This document shows, piece by piece, positions 22,978 through 34,274 of a DNA stretch of 64,000 nucleotides. Position 1 is the first letter of the stretch; every line of letters begins with the position of its first letter. The translations under genes and the position numbers were made by a program. The notes below the pieces were generated by a model that had not been told where the DNA came from, searched no databases, and was given only the letters and a program-made list of their open reading frames with translations. The stretch is from Caprella mutica. Its lineage: Eukaryota; Arthropoda; Malacostraca; Amphipoda; Caprellidae. The DNA lies in contig CANNZV010000321.1 of NCBI GenBank assembly GCA_947561585.1, forward strand, positions 1-64,000. Direction: 5' to 3'.

Positions 22978-25458
22978 CCCAGCAAACATGAATGTATCTA
23001 TTCGATGTCTAAACGACTCTGTATAACCTCTCTTCCGACATCGAATACCAGTAACAAATTAGACATAGTGACATCAAGTAGACATCAATCCGATATCCGT
23101 TTGCACCGCTAAACCGCATCATATTAAGTATATTTAGCATCGGAGTGATACCGTTATAACAGCGTTGAATAGAAAGATAAATTACGACATCCAACATACA
23201 TAGGGATTCTCTATCGAACAGACGCCTAATTAAATATCTAATATGCTTCGAAACGATATCCACTTGCATATAATAAATAAATAAAAATAGAAAATTCTTA
23301 CTTCATTGATATAACGTACTGTACGTTTAGATGCATATCAATTTGATTAATGTTACACAGTGTTATATATAAATTAAATGGGAAGAAATGAAGTGACGTG
23401 TCCGGGAATCGTTCGTGGGTCCAATCGTCGTCGTGACTGTAGCTCTGTCACTTTGCCACCGTGGATGCATTTGATTAAAAAAAAATTTTGATATTAAATG
23501 ACCCGGAGATACTTAAAGAAATGTTAAAGTGAATAAAACAATACAGGGAAGCACCGGTTTTATAACCAAAATCACAACTTATTCTTATTACAAATAGTGA
23601 TGAGTTGGTCAAATTTTCATATAATTGTAACTCCTTAAAAATTTCGATCTTTATGAGTTCAAATTAAAGAAAATGTTTTGAGGCTACGACTTAGAATACA
23701 GATGAAAGCTCTGTGATGAAAGTTCAAAGTAATGAATGCATTAATTAAAATTTGACCATAGATTAACTCTCACCTAGTAAATATAGGTCATAATAGTTGA
23801 GTAATTAGTTTGATATTTTGACTTATATTATTGTGTTTCATTGAACAATCATGAATTTTGTGCTCTGTGAAATATTTATAAGCAATAGGGTATATGTTCC
23901 AAGTTATTAGTAGGGTCTATATTTTCGAACACGTGACAAAGGAAAATATAATAATCATTATTTAACTACTATTTAATTAGTAACATAATAGCTGAAGGTA
24001 TGATACCAATTGAAATAAAAGTTAAATAATGATTATTATATAGATTTATTGAGTCCGATTACCACTTTAAGTTTAATTATCTATAATGTGAATCACTGAA
24101 TTTTAATAGTCTCATTTGCAGCTTTTGGCACTAGGTGAAAGCTCAAGTTATCGGATATGGGGTTAAGCATTTTACGTAGAAAAATTATTTAGGTATTGAT
24201 TTTTATTTCTAAACTTGTATTTTACGTACTGGTATCATGGATACCAATTTAAGTAAGAGTTTAATAATGATAATTATTATATTTATTTCTTACATATTCG
24301 AAAATGTGGAACCGGCCGATAACACAGAATTCAGTCTAAAATGGAACATGTTAAATAGCCCATCAACTATTAATTATTTACGTTTAGTAGATGTTTAACG
24401 TCTGCTTCGGAACCAAAATCCATGTCGCTGACGTCAAAAGGAAATGAAATACAAGGGACTGGAAGAAGCAGTCAGAAAGAAAAGTGGCTCCATGGATAAA
24501 GTCACGACGCTCATGGATGCTAAAAAGCTACTCCGTGAATGCTGTCACTTACCGAAGAATGTGACAAAAATGATCATAAGCACCGGTGGCTGCAGTCAAG
24601 GATGGAAGGGAGAAGTGAAGAGGTAATAGTAAATGAAGCCTACGAGCTTACCTAACACAAAATCTAAGACCTCGTAATTGTAGAGCATAACCCTAGCGCT
24701 ATCCTCTAAAATTGCATGGAGAGTTGAAACATGGTAAACATAAAATAGACAATACATAATCCAAATTACAACAGTTTGGGACCCAAAGGACGCTACCCCC
24801 TTCTCTTCTATTCACCAAAGACAGCTTCAGGAACCCCTCAGGGCTTATTTATAATAAGCAGTTTAAAATAGATTCATCACCATTTCGTTCTCACGGTACT
24901 GGAGGAACACTGTTCAACAACCGATGTTCTAGTATTGCTTAATTTTCGTTGATACAGTTCACAATCGCACTAGCGTGTCAATGCTCAATCGTATACCTTT
25001 ACAACTGCCGTAGTGTCGTTAGTCCCCTATAACTTATAAGTATATTAATTATTGGGTATAGTTTAAAGGGAGCACTATGTATGTTATATAGAAAGGTACA
25101 ATTTCAATGAATGGAAATAATTCCTACATTTCTTTATGTATTATAGAACAGGAAGATAAGAAAATGAATTTCCAAATTTGAAACGATTTTTTTAAAACTA
25201 CTTATCTGTTTTCGCACTTCTGGTCGAAGTATAAATTCAGATATCGTTTGGAAACAGACATGCCGACGTCAATATGATGCTGTTAAAACCATGTATCGGT
25301 TTTCATGTTTCTACTCGAAGTGTAAATTCAGATATCATTTAGAAACAGACATTCCGATATCTACTATGAGTCGAAATGGTTGCTAAGTCTATACCCACCG
25401 TTAGCGCTACGAATTCGACAGCAAACGGCATCGAATCGACATTCATATGTTTGTTGGG
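22978..25458. mobile_element. DNA-transposon-like unit 1 with CCCAGCAAACA-type inverted ends
   Basis: The left end CCCAGCAAACATGAATGT and the right end ACATTCATATGTTTGTTGGG are inverted matches. The ends are rich in degenerate TCGAT(A/G)TC words (subterminal repeats). The whole unit recurs next to it at 25464-27866. No transposase is visible, so it is non-autonomous. It carries a SINE-like copy at 24387-24847. The superfamily is uncertain because no clear target duplication is visible. Confidence 0.7.
24387..24847 (-). mobile_element. SINE-like retroposon, copy 2 (inside unit 1)
   Basis: It matches copy 1 over nearly its full length, including GTCACTTACC motifs and the GACGTTAAAC 3' end (minus strand). 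The plus strand keeps a 60-codon open frame at 24444-24626 (ending GGCSQGWKGEVKR), also kept in copy 3. Confidence 0.85.
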
Positions 25459-25463
25459 ATGGT

Positions 25464-27866
25464 CCCAGCAAACATGAATGTATCTATTCGATGTCTAAAC
25501 GACTCTGTATAACCTCTCTTCCGACATCGAATACCAGTAACAAATTAGACATGGTGACATCAAGTAGACATCAATCCGATATCCGTTTGCACCGCTAAAC
25601 CGCATCATATCAAGTATATTTGGCATCGAAGCGATATCGTTATAACAGCGTTGAATAGAAAGATAAATTACGACATCTAACATACATAGGGATTCTGCAT
25701 CGAACAGACGCCTAATATATATCTAATATGCTTCGAAACGATATCACGTTCTGTACATTTAGATGCATATCAATTTGATTAATGTTACATAATGTTATGT
25801 GTAAATTAAATGGGAAGAAATGAAGTGATGTGTCCTGGTATCGTTCATGGGCCCATCCGTCCTCGTTCCAGTACCTCTGACACATTGCCACCGTGGATGC
25901 ATTTAACTAAAAAAAAATTTTGATATTAAACGACCCGGAGATACTTAAAGATATTTTAAAGTGAATAGAACAATACAGGCAAGCACTGCTTATATAACCA
26001 AAATCACAACTTATTGTTACTACAAATAGTAATGAGTTGGTCAAATTTTTATATAATTGTAACTCCTTAAATATTTCGTTCTCTATGAGTTCAAATTATA
26101 GAAAATGTTTTGAGGCCACGACTTAGAATAAAGATGAAAACTCTGTGATGCATTAATTAAAATGATTAGATAATTAAATTTTTATAATTATTGTGTTTCA
26201 TTGAACAAACAGGAATTTTGTGCTCTGTGCAATATTTTTAGCAGCAGGGTATATGTTCCAAGTTATTATTAGGGTCTATATTTTCGAACACGTGATAAAG
26301 GAAAATATAATAACTATTATTTAACCACTATTTAATTAGTAACAAAATAGCTGAAAGTATGATACCAATTGAAATAAAAGTTAAATAATAATTATTATAT
26401 ATAGATATATTGAGTCCGATTACCACTTCAAGTTTAATTATCTATAATGTGAATCACTGAATTTCAATCGTCTTGTTTGCAGCTTTTGGCACTATGGTGA
26501 AAGCTCAAGTTATCGGATATGGGGTTCAGCATTTTACGTAGAAAAATTATTTATGTAATGATTTTTATTTATAAACTTGTATTTTACGTACTGGTATCAT
26601 GTATACCAATTTTAGTAAGAATTTAATAATGATAATTATTATATTTATTTCTTACATATTCGAAAATGTGGAACCGTCCGATAACACAGAATTTACTCTA
26701 AAATCGAACATGTTAAATAGCCCATCAACTTTTAATTATTTACGTTTAGTAGAGGTGTGATTCGGAACCAATGGCCATGTCGCTGACGTCAAAAGGAAAT
26801 GAAATACAAGGGACTGGAAGAAGTAGTCAGAAAAGAAAGTGGCTCCATGGACAAAGTCACGACGCTCATGGATGCTGAAAAGCTACTCCGTGAATGCTGT
26901 CACTTACCGAGGAATGTGAAAAAAATGGTCACAAGCACCGGTGGCTGCACTCAAGGATGGAAGAGGGAAATGAAGAGGTAATAGTAAATGAAGTCTACGA
27001 GCCTACTTAACACAAAATCTAAGACCTCGTACGTAATTGTGGAGCGTAACCGTAGCGCGCGCGCTATCCTCTAATACTGCATGGAGAGTTAAAAACAGTT
27101 TACACATATGGTAAACATAAAATAGACAATACATAATCCAAATTACAACAGTTTTGGTTCCCAAGGGGAACAACCCCACTTCTCTTCTATTCACAAAAGA
27201 CAGCTTCAGGAATCCCTCGGGGCTTATTATAAGCAGTTTAGAATAGATTCATAACAATAAATGCACTGGCCATCGAAAAATCACTTTATTGGTTATCCAT
27301 TTCATTTTTACGGTACTGGAGGAACAATATATTCAACAACCGATGTTCCAGTATCGCTTACTTTACGTTAATCCAGTGTACAATCGCAATAGCTTGCCAA
27401 TGTCCGATCGTACCTTTACAACTGCCGTAGTCCCCTATAAGTGGATTAATTATTGGGTATAGTTTAAACTTTAAAGGGAGCCCAACGTACGTTATATAGA
27501 AAGGTACATTCCAATTGAATAGAAATAATTCCTACGTTTCTATACGCATTACAAAACAGGAAGATAAGAAAATGAATTTCCAAATTTGAAACGATTTTTT
27601 TTAAACTACGTATCTGTTTTCGCACTTCTGTTCGAAGTATAAATTCAGATATCGTTTGGAAACAGACATACCGACGTCAAGATGATGCTGTTAAAACCAT
27701 GTATCGGTATTCGTGTTTCTACTCGAAGTTTAAATTCAGATATCATTTAGAAACAGACATTCCGATATCTACTACGAGTCGAAATGGTTGCTAAGTCGAT
27801 ACCCACCGTTAGCGCTACGAATTCGACAGCAAACGGCATCGAATCGACATTCATATGTTTGTTGGG
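25464..27866. mobile_element. DNA-transposon-like unit 2, head-to-tail with unit 1
   Basis: Same ends, same internal order and the same SINE-like insertion site as unit 1, starting 5 bp after it. It lacks roughly 90 bp present in unit 1 near 23730-23830. Because both units carry the SINE-like copy at the same place, the pair most likely arose by duplication after that insertion, or the retroposon had become part of the mobile unit. Confidence 0.75.
26748..27226 (-). mobile_element. SINE-like retroposon, copy 3 (inside unit 2)
   Basis: Corresponds base by base to copy 2. It has a small CG-rich change at 27050-27062 (GTAGCGCGCGCGC) and keeps the 60-codon plus-strand frame at 26799-26981. Confidence 0.85.
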
Positions 27867-28289
27867 AATATATAATTTAATACATCGAAAATTAGTAACG
27901 AAATCGATAGATAGATATTTTTCTATGAAAACGATGCATAAATCTAGATATAAAAACGATGTGTATTCGATGCGTGTTAAAAGTTATAGAAAAGCTGTCA
28001 TGAGTCTCATATTTTCTGTCGTCTGTTTTAGTCTTATAAAAATACAGTGAAACTCCTGAATTATAAATTTTTTATTTCTTCATAACTCGGAGCCACTTCA
28101 TAGCTCATAGACACTGATTGTTTTCTATGATTAAAATCTTGTAGAAAATTACGGTCGTGGAGTGAGAACTAGGACGAAATTCATGACATATATCGTTTTC
28201 TATAATTGAAACAAATTTGAAAATACATCATAACTCCGCAGTGCATTTCATAACTCAGGTCCTTCGAGTGAACTAATTACTCACCTATA
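27867..28289. other. Non-coding spacer
   Basis: No gene seen. The plus-strand frame 27784-28050 runs out of unit 2 and is rich in ATCGAT-like words, so it reflects repeat sequence. Confidence 0.4.
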
Positions 28290-28755
28290 TATACTGAGTG
28301 AGAGTTAATCTATGGTCAAATTTTAATTAATTCATTGAAATTTCATCACAGAGCTTACATCTTTATTTAGCTAAGTCGTGGCCTCAAAATATTTTCTTTA
28401 ATTTGAACTCATAGAGAATGACATTTTTAAGGAGTTACAATTTTATAAAAATTTGACCATCTTATTATGAACAATTTGTAATAAGAATAATTGTGATTTT
28501 GGTTATAAAAGCGGTGTTTGTCTATATAGTAATATTCACTTTAAAATATCTCAAAGTATCTCCAAGTCGTTTAAAATCAAAAATTTTTGTTTGTTAAAAT
28601 GCATCCACGGTACCTATCACAGTTCCAAGGTACATATGTACTGACCGCAAAATATCTGGATGCAGCAGGTTCGATACCTGGAGACATTACTTCATTTCTT
28701 CCCATTTAATTTTATTATAACATTATGAAACATTTATTAAATTGATATGTACTTA
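28290..28755 (-). repeat. Inverted partial copy of the 2.4-kb unit
   Basis: 28290-28755 is the reverse complement of about 23325-23785 with moderate divergence (for example GAGAGTTAATCTATGGTCAA against TTGACCATAGATTAACTCTC). This gives three related blocks in 6 kb, the third inverted. Confidence 0.8.
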
Positions 28756-29327
28756 AAGGGGGGGGGGGGTGCGTCTAATTTTCATATCAAATATTTTTTC
28801 ATAATATCATAAATAAACAATGATTAGTTAAGATATGAAATGTTTCATCTCAAATCACTGTATTTTCAGAGAAAATAGGGTTTTTATTAGTTGACATAAG
28901 CTTAAGCGATCATCTCATAGATGGCGCTGTTTACATTATTTCCAGAACGTTCCAGAACAATCTTCATGAACGTTTATAGAATGTCTAATTATCTTCCCAA
29001 ATAAGCTATAAATAAATAAATTTGTGATTTATATACATTATACTAACAAATAAAGTATTTTTAGAGTTATAATTAATAATATCACTCGCGATATACTAAA
29101 GTTTTTTGCACAACGTTTGTGAAATCACAGCAAGATGGCGTCAATGACTTGAGCAAAGCTTGTGCTATTTGTCACTAGATGGCGCTTTTTCAAAATAAAT
29201 TAAATTTTCTTTTCTTTAATAATTATTATTTAGATGAACAGAGTATGTAATCATACATAAATAAATATGCTGATTCCATTAAAACACATATTAACAAATG
29301 TTTGATTTTACACGCACCCTCCCTTTT
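28755..29327. mobile_element. Small inverted-repeat element with AGATGGCG words
   Basis: The ends AAAGGGGGGGGGGTGCGT and ACGCACCCTCCCTTTTT are inverted matches continuing for about 35 bp with changes. The body has three (A/T)AGATGGCG words (28919, 29132, 29178). Its right half resembles 52740-52860. No coding frame, so it is non-autonomous. Confidence 0.55.
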
Positions 29328-29399
29328 TAACCTAAGTAAATTATATGCAATAAAGTAAAATATTCAATTTTAATTTTTGAATTTTATATTTATATAATC

Positions 29400-29655
29400 G
29401 GGCGTCGGTTCGATATAGATTCCCTATGGTAGTAGCAAAGATTTGCTTCTTTTTATTAACGTTTATTCGACGCATAATTTGTGACTTTTCATCTCGAAAT
29501 ACACGTATTGACAATGCCGTCTAGTTGTGCATGGCATCTTCGAATCGAAGCCAAAACGATGTCAGATAGTGGATTCTAGTTCTATTTTCGAATTTATTTC
29601 GAGAAAAGCCTTGTATCCAGACGATGTTATTTCGATGCCGCATTGTTTACTGGGT
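29400..29655. repeat. TCGAT-rich terminal sequence ending TTTACTGGG
   Basis: The stretch is filled with CGATxTC and ATTTCGA words like the ends of the 2.4-kb units and finishes GCATTGTTTACTGGG, an inverted relative of CCCAGCAAACA. It is probably the right end of another such element whose left end I cannot place. Confidence 0.45.
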
Positions 29656-30019
29656 GGGCAAGCAAGGCCATGAGGTAAATTGTGGAAACATGTAGTGGGA
29701 ATTTATCCATTTATCGACCACTTAATTTAAGAGGTTTCCTTCAAAACTATTATTATTGTTTAACTGTCCTCTCTAGTAATGCACCCACGACAGAAACAAC
29801 TAAAAGATAACATTCAAATCTTTTAAACCATATTCAGTATTATGTTATTAGTTTAGTTAAATTAATCTACATTGAATAAAAAAAAATCTGAAAAACTCCA
29901 ATTATCGACATGTTGAAACCAAATATCGTCATACATGTTATTACCCATTTATCGTCATGTGTCGATACATGGGTAAGCGCACCATAATATCGTCCACAGA
30001 ATAAAATTTTCATTAAACA

Positions 30020-30560
30020 GCTGACAGGATGAGGGGAAATCAGGTTGAATGGAGGGAAATCAGGAAGAATGGGGGGAGTCTGGTAGAATGGGGAAATCAG
30101 GTAGAATAGGGAAATGTGGAAGAAAATCAGGTAGAATGGAGTAATGTGGAAGAAAATCATGTAGAATGGAAATATGGGAGAAAATCAGGTTGAATGGAGG
30201 AAACTGTTAGAATGGGAGAAAATCAGGTAGAATGGGGTAAATTAGGTAGAATTGGGGAAAATCTGTTAAAATTGGAGAAAATCAGGTGGAATGGGGAAAA
30301 TCAAGTAGAATGGGAGAAAATTTGGAGAATGGGTAAAATTAGGTAAAAAATAGGTTGAATGGGGGAAAATTAGGTAGAATGGGGGAAAATTAGGTAGAAT
30401 GGGAGAAAATCAGGTAGAGTTGGGGAAAATCAGGTAGAATGGGGAAAATCAGGTAGAATGGGGAAAATCAGGTAGAATGGGGAAAAACAGGTAGAATGGG
30501 AAAAAAGTAAAATGAGGGAAACCGGTGGCTGAGTAGGGAAAACGATGGCAGAATGGGGAA
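30020..30560 (+). repeat. Degenerate minisatellite, unit about 16-19 bp, ATCAGGTAGAATGGGGAAA type
   Basis: More than twenty head-to-tail copies of a purine-rich unit, with drift in length and sequence. The minus-strand frame at 29867-30160 (repeated FYLISPFY-like words) is only a translation of it. Confidence 0.92.
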
Positions 30561-30574
30561 ATTAATGATTGTAG

Positions 30575-31048
30575 TGAGGGTTTAATTTCTGTTTCGGAAC
30601 AAGAGACCATATATCGCTGATGTCAAATAGGAAATTAAATACAAGGGACTGGAAGAAGCAGTCAGAAAGAAAAGTGGCTTCATGAACAAAGTCACCTACC
30701 ACCGTCGGTGACAAAGCTCATGGATGTAAATAGCTACTCATTGAATGCAGTCACTAACCAAGGAATGTGACGAAAAGGGACAGAAGCACCATTCGCTGCA
30801 CTCACGGATAGAAGAGGAAAACGAAGAGGTGATAGTAAATGAAGCCTACATTATACAAAAATCTAAGACATCGTAGTTAAAAAGCATAACTCTAGCGTTA
30901 TCCTCTGAAACTGAAAGTCAAGTTTAAAAAAAAAAAAAAAAAAAAACAATACACAACCCAAATTACAACAGTTCGTGACTCATGGGACGCCACTCCCCAT
31001 CTCTTCCATTCACCACAGACAGCTCCAGGATAGAGTCCCTGAGGGCTA
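30575..31048 (-). mobile_element. SINE-like retroposon, copy 4
   Basis: Clear match to copies 1-3 with a run of about 22 A at 30920-30943. It is directly followed by an oppositely oriented copy, giving a tail-to-tail palindrome around CCTGAGGGC. Confidence 0.85.
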
Positions 31049-31402
31049 TATCCTGGAGCTGTCTGTGGTGAATTAGAGAAGTTGCAGTTTTAGAGGATAG
31101 CACTAGGGTTACGCTCTTCAACTACGAGGTCTTAAATTTTGTGTTAGGTAGACTCGTTGGTTTCACTTACTATCTCCTCTTCATTTTCCTCTTCGATCCG
31201 TGAGTGCAATCACCGGATTTACGTATACTTCTTTGTCACATTCCTTGGTAAGTGACTGCATTCACTGAGTAGCTTTCCTGCATCCATGAGCTAGACACCG
31301 ACAGGTGGTATTTTACTTTGCTCATGAATCCACTTTCCCTTAATAAAATTACATTTTGAAGTCAGTGATTTGACCTCCGATTCTGCAGCAGACGTAAAAA
31401 CC
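31047..31402 (+). mobile_element. SINE-like retroposon, copy 5 (inverted partner of copy 4)
   Basis: The reverse complement of the copy 4 sequence, from TATCCTGGAGCTGTCTGTGG to CAGACGTAAAAACCC followed by a TAAG/TAAT-rich tail. It is diverged and shortened in the middle. Confidence 0.82.
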
Positions 31403-33060
31403 CATAAGTAAGTAATTAAGTAAAGCGACAATATTTTTAATTCCTTTCTCACTAAATTATCTCAAGTATCACAATAATGTTTCGCACTATTGGGTCACAC
31501 AGAGTATTAAAAACTTACAAAAGAATGAAAAATATATAGCAAACTAAATTTTGCATGGTTTATTTAACATATTCATATTTTTCCGGACACTGGAAATGAC
31601 ATTTAAGATTATATGATGGATCAACAATAATTAATTAATGATATGAATTTTCTTTAGCTGATATTAATTGATTTTAGCTGAAATCAATTTATTTTGAGAA
31701 AAAAGTTTTAGATATCCAAAGTCGTAAAGAAATTTTGATAGATCACGTTGTGTGTTTTTCCCAATAGATGAAGTTCACAAAATATCTATCATTCTATATA
31801 CTGTGTAAATAATAATTAACCGAATCAGCGAAATGTAAACACTAAACTAACTATTAAATGATTTTAAGATGAATATCAGCTATATATTAACTATGAATAT
31901 CACACGCAGATGTTAAGATGTACTATCGCGGAAAAGTGTATCCGTCCAATTGCTGAGACGCGTATGAATAATCTAGTTCCCACTGTACTACGGATTATTG
32001 TACGCTACCCCAAATTCTCATTTTACCCCCGCATGTAGGAAATTTCCATTCTTTTTAATACAGTGCGGGACATTTCGTCTTTAGCCGTCATGGTGAAATG
32101 TCATCAAATTTCACTCTCTCTATTTAAAAACTTGTGTTTTAGGCAGAACGAAAATTAGTCTTTCTTTGGATACTAATTTCACTTAGCCTGGATTAGTTAT
32201 TGTATGGATAAGTTATTCTTCAGTCTTTCTAGCTGAGGACTCTATTTATTTAATGTCATGCTCATATGGAACTATATCTTTTACTTATACATCAGTAAAT
32301 TAATTTTTTTTTTCGCTTTTATTTTCTAAGCTCTTGATTCAAAATTTTAAGCTATATTTTTTATCTCTGTGAAAAATTGTTAAATGCTACCATTTTTAGA
32401 CAGCTTAATCCTTGAAATTGAGATATTCGAAAGCTAGTTTTTTTCAGAATTCAGAGCTAATTTTTTTCTTCTTGGATATGAACTCTAAAAAATTTACCGG
32501 TTGATTTTTTTGTTTTTTGCTAATAGCTGAGACGAAGTCCAGCTCAATATCAAGTGTTTCTGTTCTTGAGATCATTTCGAATTATAAATTTATCGATATT
32601 TCACAGATTTTCTTGAAATTCCTGATGGAATTTGAAATTTATTACCAAAAGCAAAATGTGTGCTTCCAAAACTTTTGTGTCTTTACTTCTGGACTTTGAA
32701 ATAATGCCGAACTTCAGAATTTTTTTAGAACATTTTTCTATAGTTTTTTTTAGCACATTATTTATAGGTATCCAAACCTGCAAAATGTCGAGATTTGGAA
32801 CGATTTACGAAATAGCTAAATTAGATTTTATGCACTTCTTTACATTACTCTGTTTCTGTACTCCAGTCATAAAGCAGTGTCCGCACAGTAATTAAACTAT
32901 TTAATTTAAAAAAAACTACGGAATTATACTTTATATTATTGTGCCTAAATTTATACGATCTGTAGACATAGAATAGAAAGAAAAAAAAACCTAGAGCTGT
33001 AGCTTTTAACTAGATTTTATTTTTTACTTTAGCCTCTAGACTCCTAGAGTCTATGTAGGT
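31403..33060. other. AT-rich non-coding stretch
   Basis: No gene is supported. The frames 32517-32895 show no motif. A block near 31916-31952 (TACTATCGCGGAAAAGTGTA) recurs inverted at about 52630-52672, so part of it is an old repeat. Confidence 0.45.
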
Positions 33061-33065
33061 ATATT

Positions 33066-33139
33066 GGATAAATATCTTCCCTTCTATCCCTCTTGTGGAT
33101 AAATATCCCACCTTCTATCCCTCCTGTGGATAAATATCC
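33066..33139 (+). repeat. Short tandem repeat, unit about 31 bp, 2.4 copies
   Basis: GGATAAATATC(T/C) followed by a CTTCTATCCCTC(T/C)TGT stretch repeats three times, the last partial, just outside the left end of the nested transposon cluster. Confidence 0.85.
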
Positions 33140-33483
33140 TTTGTTAATTGTTTTATTATGTACAGAGTGACACAAAAAAAGAGGGATGAAAGTAAATGCT
33201 TATAACTCAAAAAGTAGTACACTTAGAAAAATGAAATAAAAACCAAAAGATAGGGTATATCTTCAAGATTTATTAGGTCTATAACAAATGCTCAATATTT
33301 CCGCATATGGAATTCAACAAAGCCCGACAGATTTTTCGAGAAACCTCTACACTCGCCTAATGTACCCCTCTGGTGCAGCCTTAGCTCTAGCCGAGATTTT
33401 GGCCCATATTTTTTTTCAATATCCTGACAGAAATGCACGCACAGTTACATCTGATACATATATTGGAACGTTAAATATTATTT

Positions 33484-33573
33484 AAACAGGCGACATTCAT
33501 CCTGACCGTTGGTTTCAACAAGACGAAGCAACCACTCAGACCTAATTGCCAGAACAAAATTGGCTAACAAGTC
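33484..33573 (+). pseudogene. Mariner-like transposase fragment (left of the insertion)
   Basis: The plus strand reads GDIHPDRWFQQDEATTQT and then a stop. WFQQDGAxxHT is the hallmark around the second catalytic Asp of the DDE_3/mariner-like transposases. The Asp is kept; Gly and His are changed. The frame is broken, so it makes no transposase. The matching downstream piece lies 6.9 kb away at 40475-40556. Confidence 0.75.
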
Positions 33574-33585
33574 GTTGAGGTACCC
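33574..33585 (+). repeat. 12-bp target-site duplication, left copy
   Basis: GTTGAGGTACCC here and at 40463-40474 flank the non-LTR retrotransposon exactly. Target duplications of 10-15 bp are usual for APE-type non-LTR integration. Confidence 0.9.
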
Positions 33586-34274
33586 CATTCCTGTTTCAGC
33601 TACGGTGGTGACAGGACGTGTCGCTCTAGACGTAAAGGTTACGATAAAACCGGCTATATTTCGCGTACTTTTCACCATAGTTATCTTTGCAGATCTTGGT
33701 GATTTGTTCCGAAATTGCATGTTTGTAGTGAGTAAAGTAGTTCCTATTTGCCTACTATCAGATAATTGCAAACAGCCACTACCTACCAATTTTCCCTTTT
33801 TTTTCTGTTTCCTAACATTACCATATATACCTATCTAGTGTATAGTAATTATCTACATCCATACGAGGTCCTCATCCCACTCTCTTCCCTAAACATAGAG
33901 TTTAGAGTTAGGTGAGTGGGGAGATCCTCCATATTCCCTTCTTCTTTTTTCACTATTTTTTTTGTCTTTTATCGATACTTGGCACTACCTAGCTTATAAT
34001 CTCTAGGGTGCTTAAGTTTGATCCAAGGACTGGTGCTAATTTTGGGTAGAGTGATCTTCTCCTCTCAATCATAACTTTATTAATTTGTTTATTTACTTTG
34101 GTTTTGAAGTGGTGTGTTTGTCCATTAAATTATTGCTCTATTTAACAATAAATAGTTGAGACTGGGTTTTTGTTATACATGTAGGATAAGCAGTTACCTA
34201 TTTTACTAGGTATCTAATCCTTATCTTCCTAACTAAATCTTTTTTTTCATACCTACCTATCAGCCCAGTTAGGT
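33586..34274 (+). promoter_or_regulatory. 5' untranslated region / internal promoter region of the non-LTR element
   Basis: Full-length non-LTR elements carry a promoter within their own 5' region, and the CATT start fits known I/Jockey 5' ends. Short frames in it are not conserved motifs. No specific promoter box can be assigned by eye. Confidence 0.5.

Noticed and set aside
23009..25683. Minus-strand frames shared by the two 2.4-kb units (86 and 62 codons)
   Set aside because: They translate TCGAT-rich terminal repeats; the similarity comes from the DNA repeat and not from protein conservation.
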